DNA of 64,000 nucleotides from Haloarcula taiwanensis (GTDB lineage: Archaea; Halobacteriota; Halobacteria; Halobacteriales; Haloarculaceae): contig CP019154.1 of the NCBI GenBank assembly GCA_002844335.1, positions 1,984,001-2,048,000 of the forward strand, written 5' to 3'. Position 1 is the first letter of the stretch. The number at the start of each line of letters is the position of its first letter. This document shows, in pieces, positions 63,548-64,000 of the stretch. A program made the position numbers and the translations under genes. The notes under the pieces are model-generated. The model was not told the origin of the DNA. It did not search any database and saw nothing but the letters and a program-made list of their open reading frames with translations.

Positions 63548-64000
63548 ATGCATCGTCTCCTTATTCTGACGCCAACATTATCCCCCGACACTGGCTGGGG
63601 ACAGTACTCCGAGGCGGTCGTCTCAAGACTCCGTGACTACTATGAAGTTGACGTCCGAACCGACCTCCCTAGCCCATTGGCGCTGCAGTCATCGCCTGTT
63701 TCTGTTCTCCGGGCGGCCAGCAGCGTTCGGCGTGCGACTGACGACGTAGACGCCATTTTCTCACTGGTCGCGTACCCCTACTCACTGGTAGCCTACCTCG
63801 CCACTCGTCGTACTGACGTGCCGTACTTCGTCTCGTGTCACGGGACGTACGCGGTCGAGCCGCTCCACTCGAAGCACAGATTACCGGCGCGCTTAGCGCT
63901 GTCTAAGGCAGCCGCAGCGTTCTGCGTTTCGACGTTTACCGCCGACTGCATTCGGTCAGTTACAAAATCTCAGAACCTCGTCACGGTCCCTAACGGCGTG
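63548..64000 (+). CDS. GT4-like glycosyltransferase, N-terminal part (3' end outside window)
   Basis: The frame is open from an ATG at 63548 to the window edge, 151 codons. HRLLILTPTLSPDTGWGQYS and EAVVSRLRDYYEVDVRT are the N-terminal GT-B start with a glycine-containing loop; PYFVSCHGTYAVEPLHSKH and FCVSTFTADCIRSVT, ending TVPNGV, match the hinge of GT4 enzymes. A TATA-like TATTTGCATA lies about 35 bases upstream. It is divergent from the epimerase gene, across about 200 bases. Confidence 0.85.
   Translation, partial: MHRLLILTPTLSPDTGWGQYSEAVVSRLRDYYEVDVRTDLPSPLALQSSPVSVLRAASSVRRATDDVDAIFSLVAYPYSLVAYLATRRTDVPYFVSCHGTYAVEPLHSKHRLPARLALSKAAAAFCVSTFTADCIRSVTKSQNLVTVPNGV

Noticed and set aside
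1-64000. CRISPR array, rRNA operon, replication origin or intact insertion sequence
   Set aside because: No regularly spaced repeats, no rRNA-like sequence, no Orc1/Cdc6 gene with origin repeats and no full transposase were seen.

Overview
The window is chromosomal DNA of a halophilic archaeon of class Halobacteria, most like Haloarcula or a near relative. The proteins are strongly acidic, coding DNA is GC-rich, most promoters are TATA-type with leaderless or very short leaders, and the families are haloarchaeal: Cdc48, RadB, ribosomal protein S8e, DUF7344, bacterio-opsin-activator-type HTH, multi-PAS histidine kinases and TrkA. The genus is an inference.

Positions 1-44,300 are conserved chromosome. 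From the left: the end of a receiver protein; a five-PAS/two-GAF histidine kinase; the glycine cleavage operon gcvT-gcvH-gcvPA-gcvPB; a second PAS kinase; a NYN protein; a TatD-like hydrolase; the phosphate transport operon pstS-pstC-pstA-pstB with a divergent AbrB-PhoU regulator; rps8e; pyrF; the translationally coupled operon trpD-trpF-trpE-trpG with a candidate operator; tRNA-Val(GAC); small HTH proteins; a lycopene cyclase-domain protein; a four-CBS protein; an oxidoreductase; cdc48; a universal stress protein; larC; an RNase H-fold protein; radB; a second phoU; and trkA. It ends in a group of regulators at 39.6-44.3 kb: two DUF7344 membrane proteins, a secreted/membrane protein carrying 11 thrombospondin type-3 calcium repeats fused to a cytoplasmic winged helix, a Bat-type HTH protein and a 37-residue zinc ribbon.

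Positions 44,300-64,000 form a surface-glycan island. It is visibly more AT-rich, has long intergenic gaps, and contains decayed genes and a MITE-like palindrome. It holds seven complete GT4-type glycosyltransferases and one cut by the window edge, a GT-C-like polytopic membrane protein, two short soluble sulfatase-like proteins, a larger alkaline-phosphatase-superfamily phosphodiesterase, a Wzx/MATE-like flippase and a nucleotide-sugar epimerase/decarboxylase. Together they could build a lipid-linked or exported oligosaccharide, modify it with phosphate- or sulfate-type groups, and flip it across the membrane. No AglB oligosaccharyltransferase lies in the window, so the acceptor is unknown. 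A frameshifted methyltransferase and the 5' stub of another glycosyltransferase show that the island is being remodelled.

The strongest candidates for something undescribed are the calcium-repeat/winged-helix membrane regulator with its regulator neighbours, the paired membrane-less sulfatase-like proteins inside the glycan island, and the putative trp operator. No intact transposase, CRISPR array or rRNA gene was seen.
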